A stretch of 64,000 nucleotides of DNA from Sordariomycetes sp. S80-01Y (GCA_037042185.1 JAXQJY010000025.1:62001-126000), one strand, 5' to 3'; shown: positions 1 to 11,226, counted from the first letter of the stretch. Numbers and translations: made by a program. Notes: a model not told the origin generated them from the sequence alone.

Positions 1-467
1 TTTAGAGATGTTAGCTGGGGCATTAGCTCTAGACGCCGCTTTTTCTTGCTTACCCGGCTCCACGAATTATCATGGAAAGTCTCAATGAGTCTGGCGCATT
101 TCAAATTTTATATGGTGTATCGATTGACTAGATTGGGCTGGTCCACCTGAGGTTGGCCTTTATTAGTAGTGTGCCTGATGATAAGACTTTATGGTAGATA
201 GATCCAAAGATCTTTTTATACTACATTAGCGGAGGATGAGAGATTTTGAGAGCATGTACATGGACCAGATTCACACAGGGCTACGTGGCAAGGATTGCCT
301 TACTTTTCGTCGTCCCTCAAAACTACCCGTATGTTTTGACCTCTTTGACATGGCTCACGCATGACGGGTTGCCCTCGAACATGTAAAACTAGTTGAGTTG
401 CAACCGCCCACTATATTCTACTGCAGCATGCAATCTTTGTCTCTTACGAGATCTTCAGCAGTGTCCA
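1..467. other. Intergenic left edge, no gene seen
   Basis: I see no reading frame, RNA gene or repeat here that I can support. It lies downstream of the leftward gene that ends at 468 and is moderately AT-rich. Confidence 0.5.
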
Positions 468-1488
468 TTACAGACATGACGCGAAGCACGTAATGATCAG
501 GGCTAGAAAGGTCCATAGACTCCACACAGACCGCATGGGGCTCTTATCCTCTTGGTCGCCACCTTCTTCGTCGTCGTCCCCACCGGACTCCTTCTCAGCA
601 GTTGAAAGCTCCTTTGCCCGGAGACAGGTAATAGTAGCGTTGATGCTTGGATCCGTTCCGTTCGCAAATTCACTGTACTTGGAATAGGCCCAACCGGTGC
701 CCAATATCCAAACCCTCTCTAGAGCCTCTTGATAGAATTTGTCATCGTCCTCGGCGTGAACATCGAATTCCTCAAAGTATGCCCAAGGATCAAGAGTCAT
801 AAACTCATTTGAATCTCGCATGTTTGGTTCTGTTTGAAGTCAGTGAGATGCATCTGACAGTTGCGACTGGAGGGAAGTGACCGGCAGCGATCAGGCGTGT
901 GCCATTTCCCAGCTTCGACCGGCAGGAGTCCGGCAACAATGTGATTGGACAATGCGGCCCCGGCCATTCTGAATCAAAGTCTCCAGAGAATCCCTCACGC
1001 AGGGACAGCAGTATATCATCAGTACACTCTGTGGGCAGAACGCTTGTGCACAAGCCGTCCATTTCTTCGGGAGATGCCGTGAGCTTAGACGGAGCCCACA
1101 GGTGCGAGCAGATCAACCAAGAGGGATCTTGCGCGACTCGAGGCATCGAATCCTCTGTCACAATATGGACAGACTCGGGCGGTACGTATGATATCCGGGT
1201 AACAGTGGTGTAACCGTCGTCTGTTACTGGTACGTTCGCTTTGATCTCGATGCGGGCTTTCCACCCCTCAACCTCGCTGCCGGGCCATTTTTCGGCCAAG
1301 TCAAAGCCAGAAGGATCAGGGATTGCGAACTCTCCGAATGCATCAGGGTTTGCTACAGCCTTGTTGATTTCTTCCTCGGTGAATTCGCGGATGGGATTGC
1401 GACCGTCGTCGTACTCTTGAGCCAGAGCGCTGGGAACGACGGCGGTGACCGCGCAAAGGAGCGAACCATAACGGGTGATGGGCAACAT
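468..1488 (-). CDS. Secreted, probably GPI-anchored protein of unknown function
   Basis: I do not recognise the family. I chose the ATG at 1488 because it opens a clear signal peptide (MLPITRYGSLLCAVTAVVPSALA, then QEYDDG); an upstream in-frame extension lacks one. An intron is needed near 881-830: the acceptor (CTGAC branch, then AAACAG at 830) is good, while the in-phase donor GTCACT at 881 is non-consensus, so that boundary is uncertain. With this splice the product is 322 residues. It has several Cys, N-glycosylation sites (NGT, NAT), an acidic Asp/Glu-rich linker and a C-terminal hydrophobic tail (WSLWTFLALIITCFASCL), the layout of a GPI-anchored wall or membrane protein. A single C-terminal transmembrane anchor is the alternative. 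No neighbour suggests a role. Confidence 0.6.
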
Positions 1489-1793
1489 TTCGTGATATGA
1501 ACAGAAGGCAAGTTGGCTGTTGTTTCCAAGGGCAACATGCCGCAGGCCGCTTTTATATGCAATCGGAGGACTGGACTGGACTGCCGAGAAGCCAGTGAGC
1601 CTTGCCAAGAAACGTAGTCGCGGAGCGCTGAGCTAGCGGAACTATTCCGCTTCCTTCACTCACAAGTTCAAGACTCCGCTCGCATCAAGGGTCACGGACC
1701 GATCGAGTGAAGTATCGGAGCTAAGGTATGCATCTCCTTCCTGCATCGAGCACGCCAAGAACCGAGATGAAAGTCTCGCTTAGGAGCGCATTG

Positions 1794-2293
1794 TCATTCG
1801 CGAAAATAATCCTTAACCGCAAGGTGCCAAGCTACAACCACCAAGAGGCTTTCTGGGCAACCCGCGGGCGAGATAGCAAAAAGCCCCGACCGGAGATTCG
1901 ATAAGGGAGTTTGTCCTCGTGATAAATGCCGAGCGCCGTAGTACCAGCAACATACTCCCTCCGGTAGTGTGTTTTCCGATTTGAAATAACACTCCATACC
2001 TATCTCTGAGGAAATCCCATTGAGTCTCGATGTTATCGACGATGACGTTGGTGTCCAAGGACTGGGGTGAAATCCCGACTTCCACATCGGCTTCCAGTCT
2101 AAGCTCACACATGAAGTCTTGAGAATCCGCGTATGCCTGAGTAGTCTGCTAATGGCACAAATACGGCAGGGAAATCTTTTGCAACGATTGGAACAACTAA
2201 CGCGATATGATGGCTTCCCCTAGATACGAAGCCCTTACTCTCATTCAAAAGAACGATTACATCTTTCACAGTTACTCCATGCATCGTGAGCAA
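1794..2293 (-). other. Possible decayed or unrecognised gene fragment
   Basis: Two overlapping leftward frames (2293-2105 and 2112-1813) give protein-like text of 62 and 99 residues. They abut at an ATGTGA overlap and could be one gene broken by a shift, or chance. I recognise no domain, and there is no clean start, splice pair or upstream promoter. The rest of the gap between 1489 and 2501 shows nothing. Confidence 0.15.
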
Positions 2294-2501
2294 GAATAGC
2301 CCAGCCAGAGAAGCTTGATCACGTAATGGGTTCGTTTTTCACGCATGGCCATGTCGCAAGGGATTCACATCATGAACAATGTTCCACCAACCAAAGAGTT
2401 ATTTTGTACCATATCAAGCAAGAACTTTCGTCCTCGAGCTTCCGACATTCTTCGGACACCTGTAATATAGCTGACATGTCCCAGCCCTTACTCAAATGGT
2501 C

Positions 2502-3485
2502 CTAAAATCTCAATTCAGTGCCAGGTATTCTAATTGTTCCTGACATGACTTGAGCACCGCTACCCACGATGTCTGTCTCTGGAGATTCTTGATCTTGCAC
2601 GTTGAGAACGACGTCAATAACGCAACGGCGACCAACCTGCAACCCTTGTGTCACTTGAATCTTCCCTTCGTCTTCTACAAGTCTCAGGAGGCCATGGTCG
2701 TGCAAGTATCTTGCCAGTGGCCCAGCTGCACTGCCAGTGGCTGGGTCCTCCCCCGACATGCCGGGACTGAAGAATCTGGCCTGGTATCTGTTTCCGTCTT
2801 CAAGGGTGAAGAGATACAATCCATAGCACTGCTTATCCGCTGTTTGAAGTTGCTGTGTAAGCTTTTCGTGCTGAACGACGATTTTATTGAGCCCTTCGAC
2901 GGACTTTACCGGGACAATTAGATGCCTTGTAGTCGATGTAGACATGACTCGGGGTTTGAGTTGCGACCAACCAGGAAGACCAAGATCTTCAGATTTGAGC
3001 CCAATACTCTGAGCCAAAGCCTCCACATTTGGATGGTAGCCATGGGCGTTCGGAGGAGCCTGCCGGACTATCACGCCAAACTCGTAGCCACGAGGTGTCG
3101 GCTGCCTGGTGATCTTTACGCCGCTGATCTTGCCCCCGATTTCTTGAGAGAACTCGTGTTCCTCATCACCATTATCGCTTACCCTCGTCGGATTGTCGAA
3201 TTCAAGCCGCTGACTCTGCGCTAGATACCACCATACACCAAGGATGTTGTGACCTGCGCCAAACACCTCCTTCCCATTCGGTAAAAACGACTGCAGTTTG
3301 AAGTCGGCTTGGCAGTCGTCCGGCCTGGAGAAGAAGGTTGTCTCAGATAGATTGAATTGTCGACTGATGAGCCTCATCTGTGTCTTGCTTAACAGGCCAT
3401 GCGTGTTGTCGACGATGGAAAGTGGATTTCCCTGGTAGGGCGTCGAGGCAAAGACGTCAACCACAGAAAAAGGGACGTAAGTCAT
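2502..3485 (-). CDS. PhzF-family isomerase/epimerase-like protein
   Basis: A single-exon protein of 327 residues, normal for the PhzF/diaminopimelate-epimerase fold. It starts at the ATG at 3485, where the conserved opening MTYVPFSVVDVFASTPYQGN begins; about 76 in-frame residues upstream are unlike the family. The GNPLSIV segment (about 19-25), the FNLSETTFF segment holding the family's catalytic Glu (E48), the GAGHNILG segment (about 75) and the C-terminal GEDPATGSAAGPLARYL signature are all present. PhzF proteins catalyse proton-transfer isomerisations, as in phenazine synthesis, but most fungal members have no known substrate. No phenazine genes are nearby, so this is a stand-alone enzyme of unknown substrate, probably cytosolic. 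Confidence 0.85.
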   Translation of the reverse strand: MTYVPFSVVDVFASTPYQGNPLSIVDNTHGLLSKTQMRLISRQFNLSETTFFSRPDDCQADFKLQSFLPNGKEVFGAGHNILGVWWYLAQSQRLEFDNPTRVSDNGDEEHEFSQEIGGKISGVKITRQPTPRGYEFGVIVRQAPPNAHGYHPNVEALAQSIGLKSEDLGLPGWSQLKPRVMSTSTTRHLIVPVKSVEGLNKIVVQHEKLTQQLQTADKQCYGLYLFTLEDGNRYQARFFSPGMSGEDPATGSAAGPLARYLHDHGLLRLVEDEGKIQVTQGLQVGRRCVIDVVLNVQDQESPETDIVGSGAQVMSGTIRIPGTELRF

Positions 3486-4521
3486 CTTGGAGGTGGGATA
3501 AACTGATTCTAATCTCAAGTCTAATCCTTTGGTGCTCTGGCGATGTTCGATATTGCTGTGTACCTTGGCAGGAATGTATACGCCTCCCGTTGCGGTGCGC
3601 GACAATTGTCCAAGGCAGAGCATACTTATAGTACTGTTGTACCGAAGTTGGGTGCGACTAATCACGCATTTCCCGGGCGTGAATAGGCCCCCGTCGTGTT
3701 TCGTGTTTGACAAATCAGTCTGCCTGATTAGTGATGCCAGATTAGTGGTGTTAAGCTTAATTGATCACGCCGCATCCGAGGGTTAGTGGGGGCTGACATA
3801 CACAGCAAGACTTTTGCCTGTGCATTTGCTAAGCCGCGCTCAAGGTCTCTATTTCACCGTCTTCAGATAAGCCAGGTCCTCGAAATGCTGCTGTGCTAAA
3901 TCCAACTTCTTGTGAGCAGTCACAGTACGTAGGAGAACGGGTACTTACCTAGAATATCCGCAGATGAGTGAAGTGCAGTGAAGAGTACAGGCTCAGAACT
4001 GAGGAAAGGTGAGGCCGAAGCATTCGGCCCGAACAAAGTCTCGTTGTGTGGCAATGGACCCCTAGCGATTTTCTTGATCGAAGATGGTCGTCATATCTGC
4101 TTTACGGGATACACATCAAATCACTGAATACCTCAGGCCAAATCTGACAGGTTTGCATGGGACAGTTAGTTCCCTGGTATTTGGTTAGTCGTCTACTTAG
4201 TCAAGTCAATGAGAGAACTACGCAAGTGCGCTACTCCCGAAGTGGAAATGTCGTATTGGTCGGGATCATTCGACAACTGGTTCGAGAACAATGCCCCGCC
4301 ATGAATGCAACAGATGGAGATGGGCCCCATGTCTAAATTCCGTTGCAAGATTCTCGGGGGCTAAAAAGGTCAGGAATCCAACATGTTCTTGTGATTTGGT
4401 CACCCAAGTCGTACAAATCCGCGAATCCAGTGCCTAATAACGGCCATCCACTTGGCAACGGAGCATTGGCCTTACAGCTGCTCATATCTTGTTTGACACC
4501 CTTGTCACCTGGATCTTCAAG
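3486..4521. other. Intergenic, divergent promoter region
   Basis: It separates the leftward PhzF-like gene from the rightward GPI protein gene and would hold both promoters. I found no further gene or repeat. Confidence 0.4.
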
Positions 4522-5886
4522 ATGCGTTACCAGCTGGCATCACTACTCATTGTCGTTCTCGCATTCGGGGGTCTGGCATCTGCGCAGCGCCGAAAAGGAG
4601 GTGGCGGGGGTGGGGGAGGCTTTGGGGGAGACCATGAGGACAGCGATGATTATGGTGATGATGACATTGGTGACGGAGGAAGTAGCACCGGCGACTCTGG
4701 CTCTGGATCGTCAAGGCCTTGTGGGTGGTTGGCGCGGCAGCATGCATTTGGGCTTCCGGGTTTGTACTATAACGGAACCCTGACTGTCCAGCATCAGCTT
4801 ACGGACAACACGGCCTGGGAAGATGCAGACGAGGATTTTGACGACTGCGACAACAACGACAGAGAGCTGAAGACATATGAGTATCCGGCTCTGCTCCTCA
4901 TCGGCCCAACGGCCAATGAGTCTGATGGCAATCCAATGCATTGGGTCCTGCGTGGTCACGAGCCCCAGAGTGAGGGAAGCGGTTACTATCAGGTCGACTT
5001 TTTGCAACGCTGGGTCTACATCCGGTCGAGCGATTTCGTCGTCTCTAATCGCACCACGTTGTACACCACCGACTACTTGGTAGATCGACTGGAGGACATC
5101 GACGCCACAGGGTTGGATGACGCAACGCGCGTATACTGGGAAACGAATGTCACCTCCGACGATGGCAAGGTCTTTTCGGCAAGCGCAGAATACATCGAGC
5201 CCCCACCAACAATCAACCTAGATCAGGAGCCGTACGAGAGCATGGTCTTGTATCGGCCAGGCAAACGGACTAGCGGATACGTAACTCTTAGCGACGTATG
5301 CAGATTTGGTCAAAGCATCCTGGACAGCGATGATGAGGAGGCTGCTGTAGAAGAGCTACGGGGCGCAAATAAGAGACGCAGGAGTTTGCGTACGCGAGAT
5401 GACCATGAATCCCGCTCACTGGCGGACGGAACACCGACACTGTGGCTCGAAAAGGGCGTCAGGGCTGAGATGGAAAATATCGGCGCCTCGAGTATGACAT
5501 GGTCTCTCAACACAACAATGACAAGGGCGATTCCCTGGATGGGGATGCGCTCGGCGGGCTGTCATACATTCAACTTCGAGAACGACCCTTTCGAAATGTC
5601 TAGTTTCTACCCTCTGCAGTCTGAAAAATACAAGGAAGAAGGACTAGACCGTATCATTCCCTGGAATATTTCGGTCGACTTCAGCCTTTCTTTCGAGGGC
5701 TCGCTGGTCCGAGAGAATAGCACGACCTTGGAAGGGGAGGCGAATGGCAAGCTGGTGTTTGGCAGGGATTACAAGGAGTTCACTGAAGAAGCAACGGGTC
5801 AGGATGAGGATTGTGCCGTTGGACTTCATACCAAGTGGATGGCTACTGTGAGCATCACTCTGGCATTTTTCTTGATTCTCAACTGA
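4522..5886 (+). CDS. Secreted Gly/Asp-rich GPI-anchored protein, unknown function
   Basis: A 454-residue single-exon product. The ATG at 4522 gives an immediate signal peptide (MRYQLASLLIVVLAFGGLASA, then Q); the ATG 33 bp upstream would add residues ahead of it. The mature start is a basic stretch plus a run of about eight glycines, then an Asp/Gly/Ser-rich acidic segment (about 35-68). The main ectodomain carries several NxT/NxS sites. A dibasic-rich stretch (ANKRRRSLRTRDD) could be a Kex2-type processing site. The last 18 residues are hydrophobic after a Gln/Asp-rich spacer, which fits GPI attachment. I recognise no domain; a surface or wall role is inferred from architecture only. Confidence 0.75.
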   Translation: MRYQLASLLIVVLAFGGLASAQRRKGGGGGGGGFGGDHEDSDDYGDDDIGDGGSSTGDSGSGSSRPCGWLARQHAFGLPGLYYNGTLTVQHQLTDNTAWEDADEDFDDCDNNDRELKTYEYPALLLIGPTANESDGNPMHWVLRGHEPQSEGSGYYQVDFLQRWVYIRSSDFVVSNRTTLYTTDYLVDRLEDIDATGLDDATRVYWETNVTSDDGKVFSASAEYIEPPPTINLDQEPYESMVLYRPGKRTSGYVTLSDVCRFGQSILDSDDEEAAVEELRGANKRRRSLRTRDDHESRSLADGTPTLWLEKGVRAEMENIGASSMTWSLNTTMTRAIPWMGMRSAGCHTFNFENDPFEMSSFYPLQSEKYKEEGLDRIIPWNISVDFSLSFEGSLVRENSTTLEGEANGKLVFGRDYKEFTEEATGQDEDCAVGLHTKWMATVSITLAFFLILN

Positions 5887-7367
5887 GCATTACTTTATCA
5901 TTCGAGAAGCATGCATAGCGAGGGAGCCGTAATCTGCCGCAGGAATAGAAATCAACACCTTATGATGACAAGACGACCCTATATACTGCATCAAGAAAAA
6001 TTGCAGGGCACCGAGCAGATCAAGTGCTGCGGAGGTAAAGGCTCGTGCGGCGTCCCTGTGGCATATGCATACTTGATAAGATAGGAAGCGCTGAGTCACC
6101 ACTTTTTCACAGCAATGGGTCAGCCCGCGACTGTTCCGAGCGTATTGTCTTGTCTCTTGCTGTTTTAAGAAGATACTAGGCTCCTTTCGCATGAGCAGAC
6201 TTCTCGTAATTCTGCGCCTGCCTGGCCAGCTGATTTCACCCGTCAACGCATCAATCGGAAGGCATCCTCCACAGCTCTCACAAATTTCTCTTGGAGTTTT
6301 TTGTACTGGCCTGCAGTCAATGGAGAGTATGGCGCGTGTAGGGATTAGGGATATGAGAATCGATATAATCAGCTATGTAACGAAACAGGGGTGGGACAAC
6401 ATAGACAAGAAGCTCATGGCTCACAATATGCAAGAAAACGAGAAATTTGGGAATTCAATTGTCTATTGAAGAGGGATACGCCCCGAGAATCTAACGGTGC
6501 TTTTTAAACATCTAGTATGCTGACCTCTGTCACTACGCCTGACTGCCCAATCGCAGTTTAACCCGTCTTCTACAAGCCTACCCGGCAGCACCCGCGCCGG
6601 TACGCTCTGCAAGGGCCTATGAGTATATGAGGGAGAGCTCTCACAAATAATTATAAATCTATAGTTAGTTCATTCATTTTTGATAATTCCTATGAAGACG
6701 TTGTAGACTCCACGGCTAGCGGAAAGTCGTGGTAGAACACCAACTTGCCGCAGATCGCTCCGAGCTGTTGTCAAGTCACTTCAAAATCCGTCTTCTCTGC
6801 TTTCGCCCACACCTGCGGAACAAAGTGGTGCCCATGGTGCAGGAATTGCTGATGAAAAGATCAATGTTAATTTTGAGGGTTCGTTGTCCACGTTTTCCTG
6901 CTGATCCCATTCGATTCGTTCCCGAATATCATGATCAGCCATATAGCATCCGAGACAATTGGTCGATAATCGGAAGTTGAAGCCAGAGCTCCTGATGCTT
7001 TTCCTCACACTTAGTGACTTGATCAGTCGCGTGAGGAACGACTTTCGACAGTGTGATCGACCCGCTACTAAAATTCCCTTGTGGGATCGTAGCCCCCCTT
7101 GGAGCAGCTGGTTGAGGGCCTTTGGGGCCCGCAAGTGGACCTCAAAACAAGCCGAATCGTCATCTTCGTCAATAGCCCCTGTTTATCAATTGCCGCATTT
7201 GACCGCCCCGCTACAAATACGAGAAGCTTGGAGTCCGGAAATTGCGGTTGAACGGCAAGTAATTATTCCAGGTAGGGCCAGCGCTCTAGCTGCAACGCTT
7301 AAAGAAACTTCCGAGACCCAACCATCAAGATGCCTTTGTCGTTGAGTCTTACGTGCGACACGCCATC
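5887..7367. other. Intergenic, no gene seen
   Basis: About 1.5 kb between two rightward genes, with an AT-rich patch near 6645-6690. Short frames on both strands lack start context, splice signals or recognisable protein features. Confidence 0.4.
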
Positions 7368-9386
7368 ATGCATCACTCAGCGATAGGGTCTTCGACCAAC
7401 CTCCGCGAGACACCTGTGGACGAGGGCCGCGAGAAACGCCGGGTCTGGCGCTATTGGTCGTTCTCGTTCTTCGCCTTGTCGATAGCATCTGCCTTGCTCA
7501 TCTCCATTATCGTCATCCTCGTCAAGTATGACGGCCAGCAATTACCCCATTGGCCGTTCAGCATAAACATCAACACGCTGGTCGCCCTCCTCAGCACCAT
7601 TTACCGAGCATCAATTGTGGTCGTGCTAGCGGACATCATCGGGCAGGCGAAATGGGCCTGGTTCAGAGAAAAGGCTCGGCCTTTGAAGCAACTGCAAATC
7701 TACGATGACGCAAGCCGAGGTGTATGGGGTTCCCTTAGGTTGATCCAAGCACTCAGATTTGGGGCTCGGGGCAACCCTTTGGCGCTCATTGCTGCTTTTA
7801 CCACGATTCTCAGTCTCGCGGTTGGCCCCTTTGCGCAACAGGCGGTCAAAACGACAACCTGCACTCAAACAATAGCATCTGAGAGCGGAACAATCTCGGT
7901 AGCGAATACAGTCCCGGGCACGGATGGCTACTACCGAATCGGAGCTGGTATGTGGGAGTTGGGGCCTGGTATGAAAGGCGCAATGGTTAATGCCGTCACC
8001 GCTCCGTCCACCAAAGGCAGCATCGTGGAACACTCATGTCCAAGTGGTAATTGCACATTCCCGCGCCAGAACGACATCCCATACTCGACAGTAGCCATGT
8101 GTTCAAAATGCATGGATATGACCAGCTTGGTCGAGATCCAAGAGCCTCTGTCAGACACATATCCTTCGAACTTGACTTTGGGCACCCTCACAGTCAACGA
8201 GATCGGTGGCTCAGATTGGCTCGTCAGCGGCAACATTGACCTCGGATTCGCAGAAGCTCATATGTCTGATGAGTTCAGGGACCTGTCATCTCAGGCGATG
8301 AGCAACATCACTATCCTGACCATTTCTGAAGCACCTTGCCAAGGGAAAGATGGCTGTCCTCACAAGATATCTCCACAGGCACAGAACGACTATGTAGCAG
8401 CGACATGTACGCTGTATCCATGCATGCGCAACTTTCGCCCCAAAGTCGAGGGCGGCAGCCTGGTGGAAGAGATCGTCTCCGTGGAGCCCGCACGCGTCAA
8501 CGGGGTCGATTTCTCAAGCTTTATGAATCCTGCTCAGAGCGAATACATCGCGATCAAGCAACCATGCGTGGTGGAAAATGAGATATACGATGCTGGCAAC
8601 TTCTCGGTTGTACCAAACAAGACAGATGTGCGAGCGTTCAGAAACTCCAACATCGGCGGAGAAAATGTCTCAGTACCGACTGATTGCTACTACACGTTCA
8701 GCGGAATATACGTCTCCGCTCTTCGAGCATTCATCGACGAGTCTTTACTCAAGGGCAATTGTTCGTGGCAATCCGCACAAGGGGGGTCGATAAACTGCGG
8801 GGATGAGTGGTGGCTGAGCACTCTTTGGAGTCAGAACAAAGCGACGGTCGAGACATTGCACGGCGCAATCAACAACTGGACCAATGCCGTCACTAACTTC
8901 CTGCGAAGCGATGGCTATGGCCCGCTTAATGTTACTGCAGACGACGTCGGAATCTCGAACGCGAAAACGGACATGATTAAAGGTTTGGTCCATGAGACAA
9001 CAGTGTGTATGTCCCTTGACTGGCCGTGGCTGGTCATGCCGGGGTTACTGTGCTTGCTCACGATCCTGCTCTTGGCTGCAACGTTGGTCCTCAATCACAC
9101 TCAGAGCGAACAGGCCGTATGGCAGTCCAACATTTTGCCGTTACTGTTCTTCGGGCTCGACTCTTCGGGGAGCAAATCAGTCGAGCATCCCTCCGAGGAC
9201 TGGAACGATATCGTTGATGTGTCATCGAGGATGATGGTGCGGCTCCAGAAGAACGAGCTCCATCGACGGTCTGCCTTTGTTTCAGTGATGGCTGAAAGCT
9301 CAAACGAAGACAACGAGACGGAGTCGATCTCAATGTCTACGTATCGAAGAACGAACACGATTTCGAGCGACGATTCTAAATGGTAG
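7368..9386 (+). CDS. DUF3176 multi-pass membrane protein
   Basis: 672 residues from the ATG at 7368; the frame opens 15 bp earlier only through a GTG. The N-terminal third matches DUF3176: a first membrane helix (FFALSIASALLISIIVILV) followed by KYDGQQLPHWP, a second helix around STIYRASIVVVLADIIGQ, the W-W-F motif near KWAWF, and the signature DDASRGVWGSLRLI. A third helix lies near ALIAAFTTILSLAVGPF. A long extracellular Cys-rich, N-glycosylated domain follows (roughly residues 165-550). A final helix (PWLVMPGLLCLLTILLLAATLVL) and an approximately 100-residue cytosolic tail close the protein. The family is specific to filamentous fungi and has no established function. No intron is needed. 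Confidence 0.88.
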   Translation: MHHSAIGSSTNLRETPVDEGREKRRVWRYWSFSFFALSIASALLISIIVILVKYDGQQLPHWPFSININTLVALLSTIYRASIVVVLADIIGQAKWAWFREKARPLKQLQIYDDASRGVWGSLRLIQALRFGARGNPLALIAAFTTILSLAVGPFAQQAVKTTTCTQTIASESGTISVANTVPGTDGYYRIGAGMWELGPGMKGAMVNAVTAPSTKGSIVEHSCPSGNCTFPRQNDIPYSTVAMCSKCMDMTSLVEIQEPLSDTYPSNLTLGTLTVNEIGGSDWLVSGNIDLGFAEAHMSDEFRDLSSQAMSNITILTISEAPCQGKDGCPHKISPQAQNDYVAATCTLYPCMRNFRPKVEGGSLVEEIVSVEPARVNGVDFSSFMNPAQSEYIAIKQPCVVENEIYDAGNFSVVPNKTDVRAFRNSNIGGENVSVPTDCYYTFSGIYVSALRAFIDESLLKGNCSWQSAQGGSINCGDEWWLSTLWSQNKATVETLHGAINNWTNAVTNFLRSDGYGPLNVTADDVGISNAKTDMIKGLVHETTVCMSLDWPWLVMPGLLCLLTILLLAATLVLNHTQSEQAVWQSNILPLLFFGLDSSGSKSVEHPSEDWNDIVDVSSRMMVRLQKNELHRRSAFVSVMAESSNEDNETESISMSTYRRTNTISSDDSKW

Positions 9387-9691
9387 CGATTGAATGTCTT
9401 CTTGACTACTCCGTACAGGAGAACGCAAATTCTCGGACGACAAAGATGCCACTGTGTATATGCAACATGAATGTCCGAGCTGAGGTCACGTCGTCCAACA
9501 CGGAATCAGTGAACCAGGAGCTTCTCATAAGCATAACACGAAGAAGCCCAGTAATGAGGCGCACAGGGACATGCCGCTGTGGTAGCTGGCTCTGTCGTTG
9601 CTTTAGACGATGCGACTATGTCCTTCTAGGTTGTCGCGTCTGTTGCGAATACTCCGGGATCTCAGTGCCTGGATGGAGTGAAGGACGGGGG

Positions 9692-9733
9692 CTCCGAGAT
9701 TCCGGTCCCGAGATTCCGACTCCGAGATTCCGG
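9692..9733. repeat. 14-bp tandem repeat, three copies
   Basis: Units CTCCGAGATTCCGG, TCCCGAGATTCCGA and CTCCGAGATTCCGG lie head to tail with no gap at 9692, 9706 and 9720. The first and third are identical; the middle differs at two positions. It is non-coding, so this is a minisatellite-like array or a cluster of binding sites. Confidence 0.9.
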
Positions 9734-10251
9734 CCAAGTAGTCCAATCGATGTTCACGGAGAAGGCACAAGACCAGATCCATTCCGTGAAGAAGTCCAAG
9801 AACAAGAAGCCCCTTTCAGGGAACATCTGTTTAGAGATAAGAGAATGGTCTGGATTGGCAAGATAGCCACCCAAACTCCAAGAGTCCGTGGTAATTCCGT
9901 TGAAGAAGTGGACGAAGTTCGAGCCAGTAGCGATTGCAAGAGGTGATCATGCACCCGGCGTGCCGCTCCCGAAATTTAGGTTTAGGCTATCGTCCCCGCG
10001 TAGATCACAGCAGCTTGCTAATGGAGACCCTTGGGGGAACTTGAACGGTCATTGGTTAAGTAGCTTCATGTTGTAAGAGCTACAACATATCCCTAAACAC
10101 GCTCCCCCGCACCCTACCGTCGGATTACCCAGAACTTCGTCACCCTCTGATGTCATTTTTCTTGCTCCAGCCCGAGCTCTACATTCTCTCGCGAGGTGGC
10201 ATTTTGTGCTGCTAATAAGCTCTCAGCCGGGCCTTCCGATGGAACTGCTGA

Positions 10252-10260
10252 GTATATATA
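10252..10260 (+). promoter_or_regulatory. TATA box of the Hsp31-like gene
   Basis: The sequence GTATATATA lies about 82 bp before the ATG at 10342, a normal place for a fungal TATA element in a stress-inducible promoter. Identification is by consensus only. Confidence 0.6.
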
Positions 10261-10341
10261 GCCCGAACTTCCCTCTCAAGTCAACGGCCAAACAACTACA
10301 ATCCGGAACCAGTTGCAACGAAACCAGCAAACACAAGCACC

Positions 10342-11226
10342 ATGTCCTCGAGCGCAACAGATCGCAAACCCGTGGCAGACCAAGCTGAGGCTGACGCTTG
10401 GTTCCCTTCCCCATATTCTCTTACGCAATACGTTGCCCCGAAAACCGACTTCGCCGGTGCGGATTACCCCAATGCCTACAAGGGTGGGAAATGGAAGGTC
10501 CTTCTCATCGCCACTCAGGAACGCTACCTTAGGATGGCGAACGGCGAATTCTTTTCCACCGGAAACCATCCTGTCGAAATGCTCCTGCCCATGATTCACC
10601 TCGACGCCGCTGGGTTCGATATTGACATTGCCACAATTTCCGGAGATCCAGTCAAGTTCGAGATGTGGGCTTTCCCCAAGGAGGACGAGGCTGTTAAGTC
10701 TATCTACGAAAAGTACAAAGCCAAGATCCGCAGTCCCCTGAACCTCAGCGACGTGTGGGGCAGTGGTTTCACCAAGGAAACGCCGTACATCGCGGTGTTT
10801 GTTCCAGGCGGCCACGGCGCGCTGAACGACATCCCTTTTTCTGCTACGGTTGGAAACGTATTGCACTGGGCCCACGAGAACGAGCGCTTCCTTATCACCC
10901 TTTGCCATGGCCCGGCGAGTATGCTTGCGGCGGACGTTGGAAAGCCCAAAGGCAGCAAGTTCATCTACGATGGGTACAAGATCGATGTGTTCCCGGACTC
11001 GTTAGATAGCGGGGCGAACATTGACATTGGTTACATTCCTGGAAAGATGGATTGGCTTGTCGGTGAGCGCCTCCGCAAGCTGGGCGTCACCCCTCTCAAC
11101 AAGGGCATCACTGGGGAGACACACCGGGATCGGCTTGTCCTGACAGGTGATTCGCCTCTTGCTTCTAACAACCTGGGCAAGCTTGCTGCGAATACGCTGC
11201 TGGAGAAGGTCGCTGGGCAGTCCTGA
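10342..11226 (+). CDS. Hsp31/HchA-type DJ-1 superfamily chaperone/glyoxalase
   Basis: 294 residues, single exon, with a good ATG context (caagcaccATG). The protein aligns by eye along its whole length with E. coli HchA (Hsp31, 283 residues): [59 protein letters not shown] and the closing [14 protein letters not shown]. The nucleophile elbow gives C188-H189, with an Asp in VFPDSLD (D219) and Glu E79 in the active-site position. HchA proteins are homodimeric holding chaperones with glutathione-independent glyoxalase (methylglyoxal to lactate) and debated deglycase activity. This is the long HchA form, not the shorter yeast Hsp31 form, so an old bacterial origin is possible though not shown. It is probably cytosolic and stress-induced. 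Confidence 0.92.
   Translation: MSSSATDRKPVADQAEADAWFPSPYSLTQYVAPKTDFAGADYPNAYKGGKWKVLLIATQERYLRMANGEFFSTGNHPVEMLLPMIHLDAAGFDIDIATISGDPVKFEMWAFPKEDEAVKSIYEKYKAKIRSPLNLSDVWGSGFTKETPYIAVFVPGGHGALNDIPFSATVGNVLHWAHENERFLITLCHGPASMLAADVGKPKGSKFIYDGYKIDVFPDSLDSGANIDIGYIPGKMDWLVGERLRKLGVTPLNKGITGETHRDRLVLTGDSPLASNNLGKLAANTLLEKVAGQS

Larger units (their letters stand above)
9387..10341. other. Intergenic, promoter of the Hsp31-like gene
   Basis: It contains a three-copy 14-bp repeat (9692-9733) and a TATA element (10252-10260), listed separately. I see no supported gene. Confidence 0.5.

Noticed and set aside
2502-3485. Phenazine biosynthesis locus
   Set aside because: Only a PhzF-fold protein is present; no other phz-like gene is in view, and this family is widespread in fungi with other or unknown roles.
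6781-7345. Frames upstream of the DUF3176 gene on both strands
   Set aside because: They overlap antiparallel, show no domain and lack conserved start context.
9380-9946. 188-codon frame after the DUF3176 gene
   Set aside because: It crosses the 14-bp repeat, overlaps the end of the DUF3176 gene and has no protein-like features beyond chance Cys/Arg text.
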